Both the position numbers and the translations under genes were made by a program. Shown in pieces: positions 27,150 through 39,100 of a stretch of 64,000 nucleotides of DNA. Origin of the DNA: Heterobilharzia americana (Eukaryota > Platyhelminthes > Trematoda > Strigeidida > Schistosomatidae). Below the pieces are notes generated by a model. The model was given only the letters and a program-made list of their open reading frames with translations. It searched no databases and had not been told where the DNA came from. Positions within the stretch are counted from its first letter, which is position 1, and every line of letters begins with the position of its first letter. The stretch spans positions 128,775,113-128,839,112 of the forward strand of contig OX104127.1 in assembly GCA_944470555.2 (NCBI GenBank). Reading direction: 5' to 3'.

Positions 27150-30100
27150 TATGCAAGGTCACCGCTGAGACTGAGGCAACACAATCAGGTGCTTAATTCA
27201 ACTACAGCCAGATAAAGCCATAAAAACCTTCATAAATTACAGTGCGTTTTATGGCCCTCAATGTTAAGGTATTTTGAAGTCAGTAGTATTTGTAACTGTA
27301 GAGAAAACAAACATTTACCACTGTCTAAATTATTTTTACTTCTTATCAACAACAAATTTCAGTCCACTTGTTTCAAGTGTTGGCTATTATGTAGCTACTC
27401 ATAAAACCAGTCAAAACGTTTTATTGTTTCTCTGACGGATAATGATACCGGTCGCATGTTCTCAAAACTCCTCAATATTTGATGATGAGTTTGTTATTTT
27501 TGGCCTCGAAAAAAAGTTGCTCTACACTTTAGTTTTATTTAGAACTTAAATGTTTCAATACAAAATGAACATTTCTAATCGATCAGATGTTGAAGAAGTT
27601 AGATGTAAGAAAACTGAAAAATTATTTTCTAATTATCCTTTCAGTGACCGTAATCAAACGTACCCAGGATGAGATAGACAGGGAAAGCGTTTCTCATTAT
27701 TTTTATTCCATGTTGACAGAATAGAATGTATCAATGTCGTAATTAGGAGTCATATTCTTCTTACAGTTACAAAGGTAGCTGTTTTTTGAAAAAGTCCTTT
27801 TTATGAATCGCGGATTATCCTTTTCATCTTTTAAGAATTCTAAGCTCTACCATACTATATGTATCATGGAAATGAAGTAGTGAAACGTCATTGTTTTACT
27901 TTTTATCTGTACTAGTTTTAATTACTTTTAAAGGTCTACGATATGAGAAACGGATTACTAAGAATACGGCATCAATTTTATGTAACCCAAAAGCTTAAGT
28001 GCTAGTATTTTGTAACGTTTTCTATCGTGTATAATGTTATATATCGTATCAGACATTAATTTTTTTTATCATAGGCTTTATCATTTGACTTTTCAATTCT
28101 TCAATGTCTAATTAATAAATTATCAGATTAAAAGTCAACATATGATTCCAGGTGTGAACTTACTGGCTGTTAGTTTTGATATGATAAGAAAGCTGATTAT
28201 TTAAATGAAGATATATTCGATTAGGTTTAGTAGTAATGACTTGAAATCACTCAAAGAGCATTGAGATGCTAATGAGCACTTGTAATCATGAATCCTATGT
28301 CTAGGGTCTCTTATTAATTGTAGACAACCATCCATTACCGAATACAATTAACATTGATGTCAAGGATTTGGCTCGAAACAACTATTGCAACAGCACTGTA
28401 AGCTAAATAATATAAAATTAAATATAATACCAAAGCCATAACTTAAATGGTCACATGACCATGGAATACTTTAAGTATGAAGTGGCAGACAAATAGACAA
28501 ACCAGGTATCATACACTGCACGAACAACAGAACTGTTTCAATCGAATAAATCAAGCTATATGCTTTAATTGTCAAGGTTATGCTTCAGAATACTACCAAA
28601 TGTTGACATGAAATTTTTCATGAGTACGATAGCAACGATGGTAATAGAAAAACATTTATCAAGCACTAACGTGTAGTCCGTATATTTGAACTAATCAGAT
28701 TTAATTAAAATACACTTTTAGTCACCTCTTCATTCGGTTTAGCTCGTACATCAGAGTGAGAAGACGGATTATAAAATTTAACGTGCAAGCCCCTTACCAA
28801 TGAGTAGTAACAGTAGTGGAGCAAACATAACGAAATGAAAAATAAGGCCAAATCTAATTATTCTGAAATATCTAAAGGGTTATGTTCATCTGTGTACCAG
28901 GATTTGACACTATATATAATTTGGAATATTTTTGTTTCTTACGACATTCAGTACAAGTGAAAATTATTACGACCTGTACATACGAAGAAAACGCATTGTG
29001 ATTAATACTGAGGTGACTTAAGTATAATTTTTCGTACTCTGAATAGATGCTAAATTTGGACTACTTAGTGACTGAAGGGATTCCATTTCACATGGGTAAA
29101 TCGACTCATAATTTTTCAGTCTAACCTTTTACATGAATATGAATAATAGATTCTTTTCAAAACATCAACTAGTGAATAATAATGTTTTACTGCGTGAAGT
29201 GCTCAACCTAGAGTTTAATGCACATCTTTTTTGTAGGTAAAACCACGTCTCTCTGCCGGATGGGGAATATTTAAAAAGTCAGTCTATTACTATTCAAATA
29301 TTGACAGAGATGACAGAAATGCAGAAGGTAAGAAATTCAAAACAGTTTTATTTCACTTGTGTCGAAAACTAACACTTCCTACTTTCTAATTCTAAAAATG
29401 ACGCAATAATAAAGTTTTTTAAGGGTAGTCACTCATAATAATAGCTGCTGAACAATTTTCTCGTTCATTACAGCAACACAGTAACATTCATTCTAAAATA
29501 TTCAATGAGTTCATTCAGTATCCCATTAAAAATTTTGAAAAATCATATCAGTTATTTGACTTGCTATCGTAAGTGCATACGACCTCACAAATCAGCATAA
29601 GTAATAATCTTCGACGTCAAGTTTTAGATGATTGCAAAGATTCAGTCATGTTGGTGTACTACTCAGTGAGCAGTTCAACATTTCGTTAACTGACATTTAA
29701 GACAGTATGTAGGTACCAAGCCCATAGTTAACTTTTTATGTAAGAAATATACTGAATAATTTATGCGGTATTCATTTGATGGGTCACGTGTTATACGAGA
29801 CAAAATAGCAGTACAATCTTCAACGTTGATGATAAATGGACATCCAAACAAACAAAAACCTCACCTAGGTGACAAGTACACTAGTTACGAGCCAGTCCTA
29901 AACACGGATGAAAGGAAAAGGTTGGGCATAGGGCTGGCAACCCTACCCAGCAAAATCAATCAAACTGCTACAGAAACTTCAAAGCACAAACAAAATAGTA
30001 AAAATAAAAACAAAATTACTCCTCGCTGGAATCGGAGAAACAAAATGACACCAGTTGGTTAAAGACTTCGGGAAGCCAATTGGCCGATGTGTATTCTCTC

Positions 30101-33100
30101 TCTCTCTCGATGAAATCCAAAAGTAAATATGGGGACATGGAATGTCTACACAATGTTTGGACCAACCAAGGCTGTACAGATTGCAAACGAGATGAGAAGG
30201 CATAGCAATGAAGTGCCAGGAATCTGCGAGGAATCTGCATACGGAATGACAGTGGACTCTCCAAACTGTCAACTGGGGAGGAGTCAATAATCCACTCTGA
30301 CATTGTCACCCAGACGACAACCATGAGCACACTGAGTTCTGGAGTGGATATCAGGATGTCCTCCTGCAACGTCAGGATCATGACAGCAGGATTCAACTCA
30401 AAAGGAAGGAAAGTCACAATCACATAATACTACTCTACGCCTTTACAAATGATGCAGATGAAGAGAAGAAGGAGGAATTCTACACACAACTGCAATCAGT
30501 ACTGGACAAGACCCCATCCCAGATGCCGACATCAAAGTTCTAATGGGTGGTGTGACATGAATGCCAAACTGGGAGCAGACAATGCAGGAAGAGAACTGAT
30601 CATGAGTCGAGAAGAACTCTGTGAAATGATGAAGGAGAATGGAGAACTGTTTGTGATTTTCTGAGCATTCAACGATTTGATGATTGGAGGCAGTGTGTAC
30701 AAACACAAGGATATTCACAGAGTGACATAGATTTGATTTCACGAGACACCAGGACACACTACACTTAAAATCAGATCGACTTCATCTCGATGTGAAGAAA
30801 GTGGAGATGGAGATGCAGCCAGCCTACTGGACACAAGATGAAGAAGGGGAGTAGATGTAGGTGTTTCACACCACTCACTATCTAGTGCAAGGAATCTTCC
30901 AAATCAAGCTGAAAGCTTTCAAGGAAGTTGGTGATAGAACACAGTTCAAGTCACGCTCAACACCCAGAACTGAAACTGATTTGAAGGACGAAACTACATA
31001 GGATATCTTCACGTCAGACAGACATCAAGACAAATTAGGAGATACTGAGCAACATTCCTGACGGATCGGGCGAGGTAGAACACTGGGATTCTTTGAAAGA
31101 GATGTGGAAAGAAACCTGCATAACCGCATGAGGAAGGAAGAAGCAGCGAGACAAGTAAAAGGTCTCAACGGATGTATGGAAGCTGATGGAGGAGGGAGAG
31201 GTAGATGGTGATGGTGATGTTGAAGCAGAAGATGAACGATTCCAGTGCAGTGCAGTGCAGTGCTGGGATAAACAACGAGAAGAGGAACTGAGCACAACCT
31301 ATCAAACAATGCACTAGACAAAGAAGTGAAGAAGTGTGCACGCAAAGACAAAAGACACTTCTACGGCACACTGGCAAGTGAAGCATGACAGGCTGCTGGT
31401 AGGAGAGACAGAGACCTGACAACACTATATCAAATAACCAGGTTACTCTCTGTGATTTAAGAGACCAACACAGATGAAAGCAATGAGACACAGTGATGGC
31501 AACCTAGTCACCAAAGAGGAGAAACGACGGAAACGATGAGCTGACCACTTCGAAGAGATCTTGAATCGACCACCAACACCACCATCATCACTACATGCAA
31601 ACTCGTTCAGAAATACCATTGGAAGCCCAGCCACAAAATTATCAGTGAACACAAACTCGCCAACAAAAGGCGAAGTGAAGTCCTGAACGCCATGAAGTTG
31701 CTGGAATCCTGGAAAGCATCATGACCACATGCAATTCCTCCAAAAGCACTGGAAACAGACGCAGAGACAACTGAAGTCATGCTCACACTACTATAGCAGA
31801 ATGTTTGGAAGGAAGGAAGGAAGGAAGGAAAGTTACCTGCCCACTGACTGGGAGCACGGCTACCTGCTTAAACTTCGAAGGAAGGGCGACCGAAATCTTC
31901 CCAAGAACTGACGAGAAAATCATGCTCCCGTCCACCCAAAGCAAGCAAAATATTATACCGCATCATCCTGGAGAGACTAAAGAATGAGCTGAATTCAAAA
32001 TTACGACTGGAACAGGCTGGTTAGCTGGCCTCAGGAAGATCAAATCATTTGCACATCAATTTGCAACGCTACACTATGCATCATCATAGAACAGAGTGTA
32101 GAATGGCAGTCAACTCTCCACCTCACCTCAAATTCATCGATTTTGAAAAGGCCTTCGACAGCGTCAACCGATAAGTAATTTGACAAGCAGTTGCTTCAAC
32201 ACTACGGAATCTCACAAACCTTTATCAAACTCATTCAGCAGCCGTATGCTACATGATGAGGCTACATGCCAAGTGATTGACAATGGGAAGCTCAGTGATG
32301 CATTAATAGTGAAGACGGGAGTAAAATAAGGCTGTCCACTATCACTGATCATCTTCCTGATTGTGGTCGACTCGACTGGATCATGCAATAAACAGTGAGG
32401 AGCAGTGAGAGGATGGGCGGGCATACTCTGGCTGAGCTGATGTAGAGAACCTAGAAGATTTGAATTTATATCCAATATCTTGTCGCACAAACTCGAATAT
32501 CTACAGGCGAAAAGCAACTAGTTTTGCAGAAGAGGCTGGACAGCAATAACGGGACTCCAAGTGAACGTGGTGATGAAGATACCCAACTAACGCCACCAAC
32601 AACAACGACAATAACAACAAGCACCAATGACCATTGACAAGAGAATCCTAAAGGAAGTAGTCTCTCTCATCTACCTAAGCAAGGCAGCATCGTTGCAACT
32701 ACAGGCGGCACAGGCACAGATGAGGATGTCAAGGCCAGAATCGGAAGGACAGAAAGACAGACCTTCATCAGTGTGAAACCAGTGTGGAGATCTACTTCAC
32801 TGCACTCAGCATGAAGTGTGAACAGGATCTGGATTTTCAATACTAATATCAGTCATGCCATTGCTTCTATATGGTTGAGAGACTTGGCGCGTCACGAAAA
32901 ACATTTCCAACAAACTACAGACATTCATCAGTAGCTGCCACCTAGGCTCACTCGATACTGACACTGGAGGTCAGATGGCCAGAATACTGAGAATAAGCAA
33001 CAAGGAACTCTGGCTGGCTGGCTGGCTGGCAACGAACCAACCAACAACCCATCACCCAACAGGAATGCAGAAGAATGTTGAGATGGGTTGAGGATACACT

Positions 33101-36100
33101 GAGAATGCCGACCGGGGACATCACGCTCCAGGCCAGACCGTCGAGTGGAAGGCAAAGGGGGAACGACGAGCTGGGCATCCGAGGTGAGGATGAAATGGAG
33201 GAGATTGTGCGAGGAAGAAATGAGAGCTTGTGGGCAGTCGTTGAGCCAGTTTCAAAAGACTGCAGAGAAGGGAGTGAAATGGAGACGTGTTAGTGAATCC
33301 CTATGTTCCATTAAAGACCAAAGGAATGAACAAATAATAATAATAAAAGCATTAAAGGATAAAATTAAAGGGGTATTCAGTTTTTATTATCTGTTTTCAA
33401 TTCAGAAGAACAAACATATGTTACAAACATTCCATGAACTCACAAAATAATGTAAATATGATGGAAACAATATTTAGGTCCTTAGAATATGTGCGTAAAA
33501 ATTGAGGGTCGTCTTCATCAGTTGTTTCCAACGGTATATAATGCCTCTCAAAAACATTTCTTAAATGCTTAGTGACTTTCAGGATATATGATGTTAGAGA
33601 GTCCGGTATAGATGGTATTCCTGTTTACCAAGGAAATCTACAGTTGTATATGTGGTTTATGTAATCTATGTCGCCTGCCAATGTGTATACCTGCTGCCTA
33701 CCTCATGTATTTGGCTGACTTAATGATATGCACAGGAAAAAGATGAAAACAAGTAAAAATAAACTCCTTTTGTATTATTTGTAACCAAAATTAAAAATAT
33801 CTGCAATATAGAAATGATTATTTTGCCTGCAAATCCATTCAACTTAGGAGTTTTGATACTATCTACAAAGTCTTCTAATCACATATTAATCATATGGAAA
33901 TAAGATGCAGAGAAAGTAAGCAGTCAATTGGTAATTAACGACTACATATAATCCACTAACTGAACTACGCCCTTCAGTTGAGGCTGCATTTACAGTAACA
34001 ATTTACACTACTATCGTTGCGATTCAACTGAATTAGAGGAAGTAGAGAGCTGTTGGCAGTTGTTACAGCATTTTAGTGAGGCTGATTGTTCTCCACTAGT
34101 CCCTTCTATTAAACAATATACAGTTTTACGTGAACTTTTGTTTTAAGTATGACTCTTATTTTAGACTACAATCGTTCCTGAATTTATCCTTTTAGAATTA
34201 GAGGCAAATGAATTCGTAATAATTATACTTCTCTGCCTTAGTTGTTTACGCTTGAAACTTGTAGGCATTAGTTTCACAATAACACACTGATAATTTCGGT
34301 GAACCCAAACTGCTAACCGCGAAGTTTTCATTTAAGTCAGTTTTAGATACTCAGCTGAAATTCAAATATCGATAACCGCAGAATACTCTTCTGTAATCAG
34401 CCGCCATATTCTTGTCTTATATTGAAAATAATTATACAAATCAGTAACTTGCTGGCCACGGAACCTGAAGGTCGCTGGTGGGGCCGTGGGTGCGCATTGC
34501 TGAGGACGAAACAGCTGTCCAGTGCTCCCAGGTTTCCTTTGTTCCTCCAGCTGATGTCAGTCTGCAATGAATAACAACTTGAAATATTTCCAAATCCCCA
34601 CAACTCCCTCAAAGGCAATCATCAGCAGGTAACCGATTCTAATATCTGGTCCACATCCACAACTGACTGCTGACTGATCCTTGTACTTAGGTAATTATTA
34701 TAAAAGATCACTCCTGACATTACTGGCTTGCTGGTAAGGCATCTGACATCAGGGTTAATTGACCGAGGTAAGCAGCATACAAAGAGCACCAGCTTCTTCC
34801 TGCTGGTAGATACGCCATACTGCAGAGGACTACAAGTACGAATCCAAAGGCTTACGATTACTCTCGATTCATTCCTAACATCTAACAAGAACGATATCTG
34901 TCGGTATTTCACAATCTGAGGTGATTATTTTTGTAAAACATTTAAATGCACTGCATCATTCCTGAAAAGAAATTTGTCAGTACGAGTCAGATATTTAATT
35001 CTGATCCGGAGACAGCTGTTTTAAGTTCATAAGCTAGTTTTGGAGTTTATCTGCCACCAAAAAGAGGCATAAAACCTTTCATCACTACATTATTAGTTTA
35101 GCTATTTAATTTTTTGCGTTTATGTAACCTTATCGCTGGTGCCTGATGTTACCTTGGGTGCAGATAAAAACCTCAGCATCAATAGAAAGTGTTCGTTTTT
35201 ACGTTACAGTTTCGACTGTGCTTATTAGAGTAACTCTGCTGAGGTTCAGAGGTGAGTATTCCTATTCGGAGTTTCTTATTCCAGTTTGTGTTCCATTCTG
35301 AAAGCTGCTTCATAAGGAAACGCATTCGGTAAATCCTTCATAAGTATTTATTCATGAGAGCAGTTCCACCTAGACTTAGTGGCCAAATGAACAGATAATT
35401 CATTAGGCTTTGTCTTGTCTAGTCTATCAGTCTCAATTTTGGTTTTCTTTCTCCCAGATAAGGAAATCTGAAATTTGTAAGTTGACACCTTTTATTTACA
35501 CTCAACACCAGTAAAGACTTCAAAAACCCATGAAATAAGGAATAATGAACCATTAAACATAAATGGAAAAAGTATGGAATTCAGAGGCTTACTTTTCTAA
35601 ATAGTCGACTATGTGATACCGTTTCCACTGAAAGTAAGTGATCAAAGAAAACCGGTCAAGCATTGTTTAATTAAGTTCAAGGGTAGGAAACACTCAATAT
35701 CGTTATGATATAAATCAATCACTAAAATTCATCTGAATTAGAAAAAACAAGTCATGTATACTCGAGAAAATAATCACCTGTACTCAAAAAGGAAGCTTGC
35801 CAGACGTGAATACAAGGGATAAGCATTAGCCTAACAACAAAGTTTCACCTTCAGGCATCGGTATGAAATGATCACACACCAGTATGACAGGCTTGTAGTG
35901 AATAGGCCAAGTGTCCGATATCAGATCAACCAAGGAGAGTTGGGTACAGTAGTTGTTTAAATATTCATTCAGTGGTCGTGGTAACTTCAAGAGTATGTAG
36001 CTAGATAATCAGATGATTATTAATTTAAAGTGCACTCATCAATCTCGATAGATTTCGGAAAAAATCATTTTAAGCACCAAAGTACCAGAAACGCATTTGA

Positions 36101-39100
36101 GTGTTTATTATGAACAGCATACAACGAAACTATATTTTATAGTGGATCGTTTCGATTTCTGTGAATAGATAATTCCAGAAGATGCTATCTTTACCTTATA
36201 ATTTGTAGACGGTTTCACGCTGAGAGCATAAAATGTTGATACATATGATGACTGAAGAAACTGTTGTATCTAGTACATGAATACTGAACTGATAACGGCA
36301 TAGTCTTTTGGGTCGTTAACTAGCGCTTTGTAAAAGTGGATTTTGTGATAAATAATTTATGAGGCAGTAAAGGAGATTTGTTACTCAGGATTAAGATGAT
36401 AACTGTTCAATTGGAAGGTATCCTGGCCAACAATGGACTGGATGGCTTGAAAAAACTTGGGCACCGAGTTAGTATGATTAATTGTATAGGATGTATTTTT
36501 ACTTGTGTAATCCCGGTGTAGTATATTAGAATAAATAACAAAATAAACAAATATTTTGTATCATTCCTCAACGTTTCGATCTTGCTAGGAAGGTCCTTTT
36601 CAAGAGTATGAATCTGACACTAAGTTTTCATTAAATTTTTGAGGGAGTTGTGGAGATTTGGAAACATTTCAAGTTGTGTATTCATTGCAGACTGACATCA
36701 GTTGGAGGAACAAAGGAAACCTGGGAGCACTGGACAGCTGTTTCGTCCTAGTATGGGGCAGTGGGTGCGCATTGCTGAGGACGAAACAGCTGTCCAGTGC
36801 TCCCAGGTTTCCTTTGTTCTTCCAACTGATATCAGTCTACCATGAATAACAACTTGAAATATTTCCAAATCCCCACAACTCCCTCAAAAATTTAATTAAA
36901 CTGGTGTTCATTGGTGACTAGCTTCGGAAGTATTCCAGAAGTTCCAATGACAAGTCGTGACCGGTGGAGTCAAAGCCTGATGGCCGTGAGGACAGATACT
37001 CAACGATGACATTGGGCGGCGGTTGCGCTATATCGTGAGCTAACAAAAGTTTGAAATATGGAGCACTGGATTCCGACCCAGTGGCTCAATGGTAAAACGC
37101 TGGCCGCGGAACCTGAAGGTCGCGGGTTCGATCCCTGCTGGTGTGAGGTCGTGGGTGTGCACTGCTGAGGAGTCCCATACTAGGACGAAACAGCTGTCCA
37201 GTGCTCCCAGGTTTCCTTTGTTCCTCCAGCTGATGTCTGTCTACGATGAATAACAACTAAGTTTTCCGGTTAATATTCAAGTTGTGGTACACAAAGTGGT
37301 GACCTTTACAATCATCCAATTACATAGTGATATTGAGCAAAGATCAATGTAATACAGATGGGTGAATAAGTAACTCGGTCAGAGAGGTATTTCCGTTGTG
37401 CGAGTAAGGTGGAACAAAAATAGGGTGGGGAAATTTTTTAGTTCGTCTATGAAAAGTACAATGGAGTTGTGAGACATCGATGGTGAGAAAGAATAGATTA
37501 CTAGTTTGGAAGGATGAATATTTTGAGATGAGACAATATATCTTAAATAAATAATAATAATGATAACCATAAATGTACTTTTGAAAACACTTGAAGTATG
37601 AGTGATAACAAAATGGATTATGTTATGGTTCATCGAATGTATATGACTCAGAGAGTAGTGTAAAATTGATGAAAATAGTAGATCAATAAGGTGTATGTAA
37701 TAAGACTGAACAATCTACCTTCTCTTCAGATATTATTTATAACTGCCTAGGCGAGTCATTAATGTTTGCCATATTAGTGGGATGTCTAACCCATCTTTTC
37801 TGTTGACGGAGGAAGGATGTGAGCAGATGTGCAAGGCTTCTGCAATCAAAGTCTAACAACCTGTATGCTTTCATCAATCGGAATATTAGTATACAGAGGA
37901 AAAACGTCAAAGCTAACCATTATTTCATCATCTTCAATCCTTGTTTGTAATACTTTACGTTTGAAGTATGATGAATTCTTAATGATACTTACCAAATTGT
38001 CTTGTAACGGTTTTAAGGATTTTTATGAGGTACTTTGAAAGGTTATATGCTGGGGAATTCGTAAAATCCACAATTGGACGAATCGGAAAATTGGGTTTCT
38101 GAGTTTTGGGAAGGCCATAGAAACGTGAAGCAGAGATATCACTTCAAGTACTAACACGTCTAGCCGAACACAGTAGAAATTCCAAAAAAACCACCAAAAA
38201 ATTCCTATGATCTAGAAAAACTTGAAAAAAGCTCTGCCATCGCAGCTCATGCCCTATATTCAGGTCATAAAATATCATTCGAACAGACAAAACTTCTGCA
38301 AACGGGTTTTCTCTCTCACAAAGAGCGGACCATTGCAGAAGCTTTGCACATCTGCTCACATCCTTCCTCCGTCAACAGAAAAGATGGGTTAGACATCCCA
38401 CTAATATGGCAAACATTAATGACTCGCCTAGGCAGTTATAAATAATATCTGAAGAGAAGGTAGATTGTTCAGTCTTATTACATACACCTTATTGATCTAC
38501 TATTTTCATCAATTTTACACTACTCTCTGAGTCATATACATTCGATGAACCATAACATAATCCATTTTGTTATCACTCATACTTCAAGTGTTTTCAAAAG
38601 TACATTTATGGTTATCATTATTATTATTTATTTAAGATATATTGTCTCATCTCAAAATATTCATCCTTCCAAACTAGTAATCTATTCTTTCTCACCATCG
38701 ATGTCTCACAACTCCATTGTACTTTTCATAGACGAACTAAAAAATTTCCCCACCCTATTTTTGTTCCACCTTACTCGCACAACGGAAATACCTCTCTGAC
38801 CGAGTTACTTATTCACCCATCTGTATTACATTGATCTTTGCTCAATATCACTATGTAATTGGATGATTGTAAAGGTCACCACTTTGTGTACCACAACTTG
38901 AATATTAACCTGAAAACTTAGTGTTAAATTCATACTCTTGAAAAGGATCTTCCTAGCAGGATCGAAACGTTTAGGAATAATACAAAATATTTGCTTATTT
39001 GGTTTTTTGTTCTAATATACTACGCCGGGATTACACAAGTAAAAATACATCCTATCAATGAATAACTGTTCAATGTTTTTTGGGTTTTTAAGTTTGCTCC

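Larger units (their letters stand above)
36630..37255 (+). mobile_element. Composite ribozyme SINE inserted in Penelope arm
   Basis: A 626-bp insertion flanked by 11-bp duplications. Order: an inverted SINE tail (36643-36752), a forward SINE tail with hammerhead lacking stem II (about 36758-36892), then a full forward SINE (about 36901-37255) with pol III-like boxes (A-box-like GTGGCTCAATGG at 37081-37092; B-box GGTTCGATCCC at 37125-37135) and an intact hammerhead. tRNA-like boxes with a hammerhead are the hallmark of SMalpha-type SINEs; this subfamily has different stem I and stem III sequences. It is non-autonomous, presumably mobilised by a non-LTR element. Confidence 0.82.
36482..38150 (-). 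mobile_element. Penelope-like element, minus copy: RT fragment plus 3' end
   Basis: Read on the minus strand from about 38150: SDISASRFYGLPKTQKPNFP, IRPIVDFTNSPAYNLSKYL, then after about 25 residues DDEIMVSFDVFPLYTNIPID (38140 to 37850 in total). FYGLPK-HKP--P-RPI and SFDV--L-TNIP are signature RT motifs of Penelope-like elements. The latter holds the first catalytic Asp. At 37846 the frame jumps to the C-terminal end and 3' region (HICSHPSSVN-KDGLD), so the middle of the element, including YVDD and most of the GIY-YIG domain, is deleted. The 3' region is interrupted by a SINE at 36630-37255. Confidence 0.85.
36482..39059. repeat. Large inverted repeat made by two head-to-head Penelope copies
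   Basis: The left arm (36482-36629 plus 37267-37846) is the reverse complement of the right arm (38332-39059), about 730 bp per arm. Over 37267-37846 identity is close to complete; the outer 150 bp differ at several places. The centre, 37847-38331, is unique: RT fragment on the left, GIY-YIG on the right. It could form a long hairpin or cruciform. Confidence 0.9.

Noticed and set aside
31806..31832. (GGAA)n tract as a possible regulatory ETS-type array.
   Set aside because: Only five units, inside an RTE copy where copy C has the related sequence GGAAGGAAGAG; simple slippage is enough.
37379..38799. Two identical 84-codon frames (37379-37633 minus and 38545-38799 plus).
   Set aside because: They are the same 3' untranslated region of the two Penelope arms, low in complexity (runs of Ile) and after the element's stop codon. 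The identity reflects the inverted repeat, not a gene.
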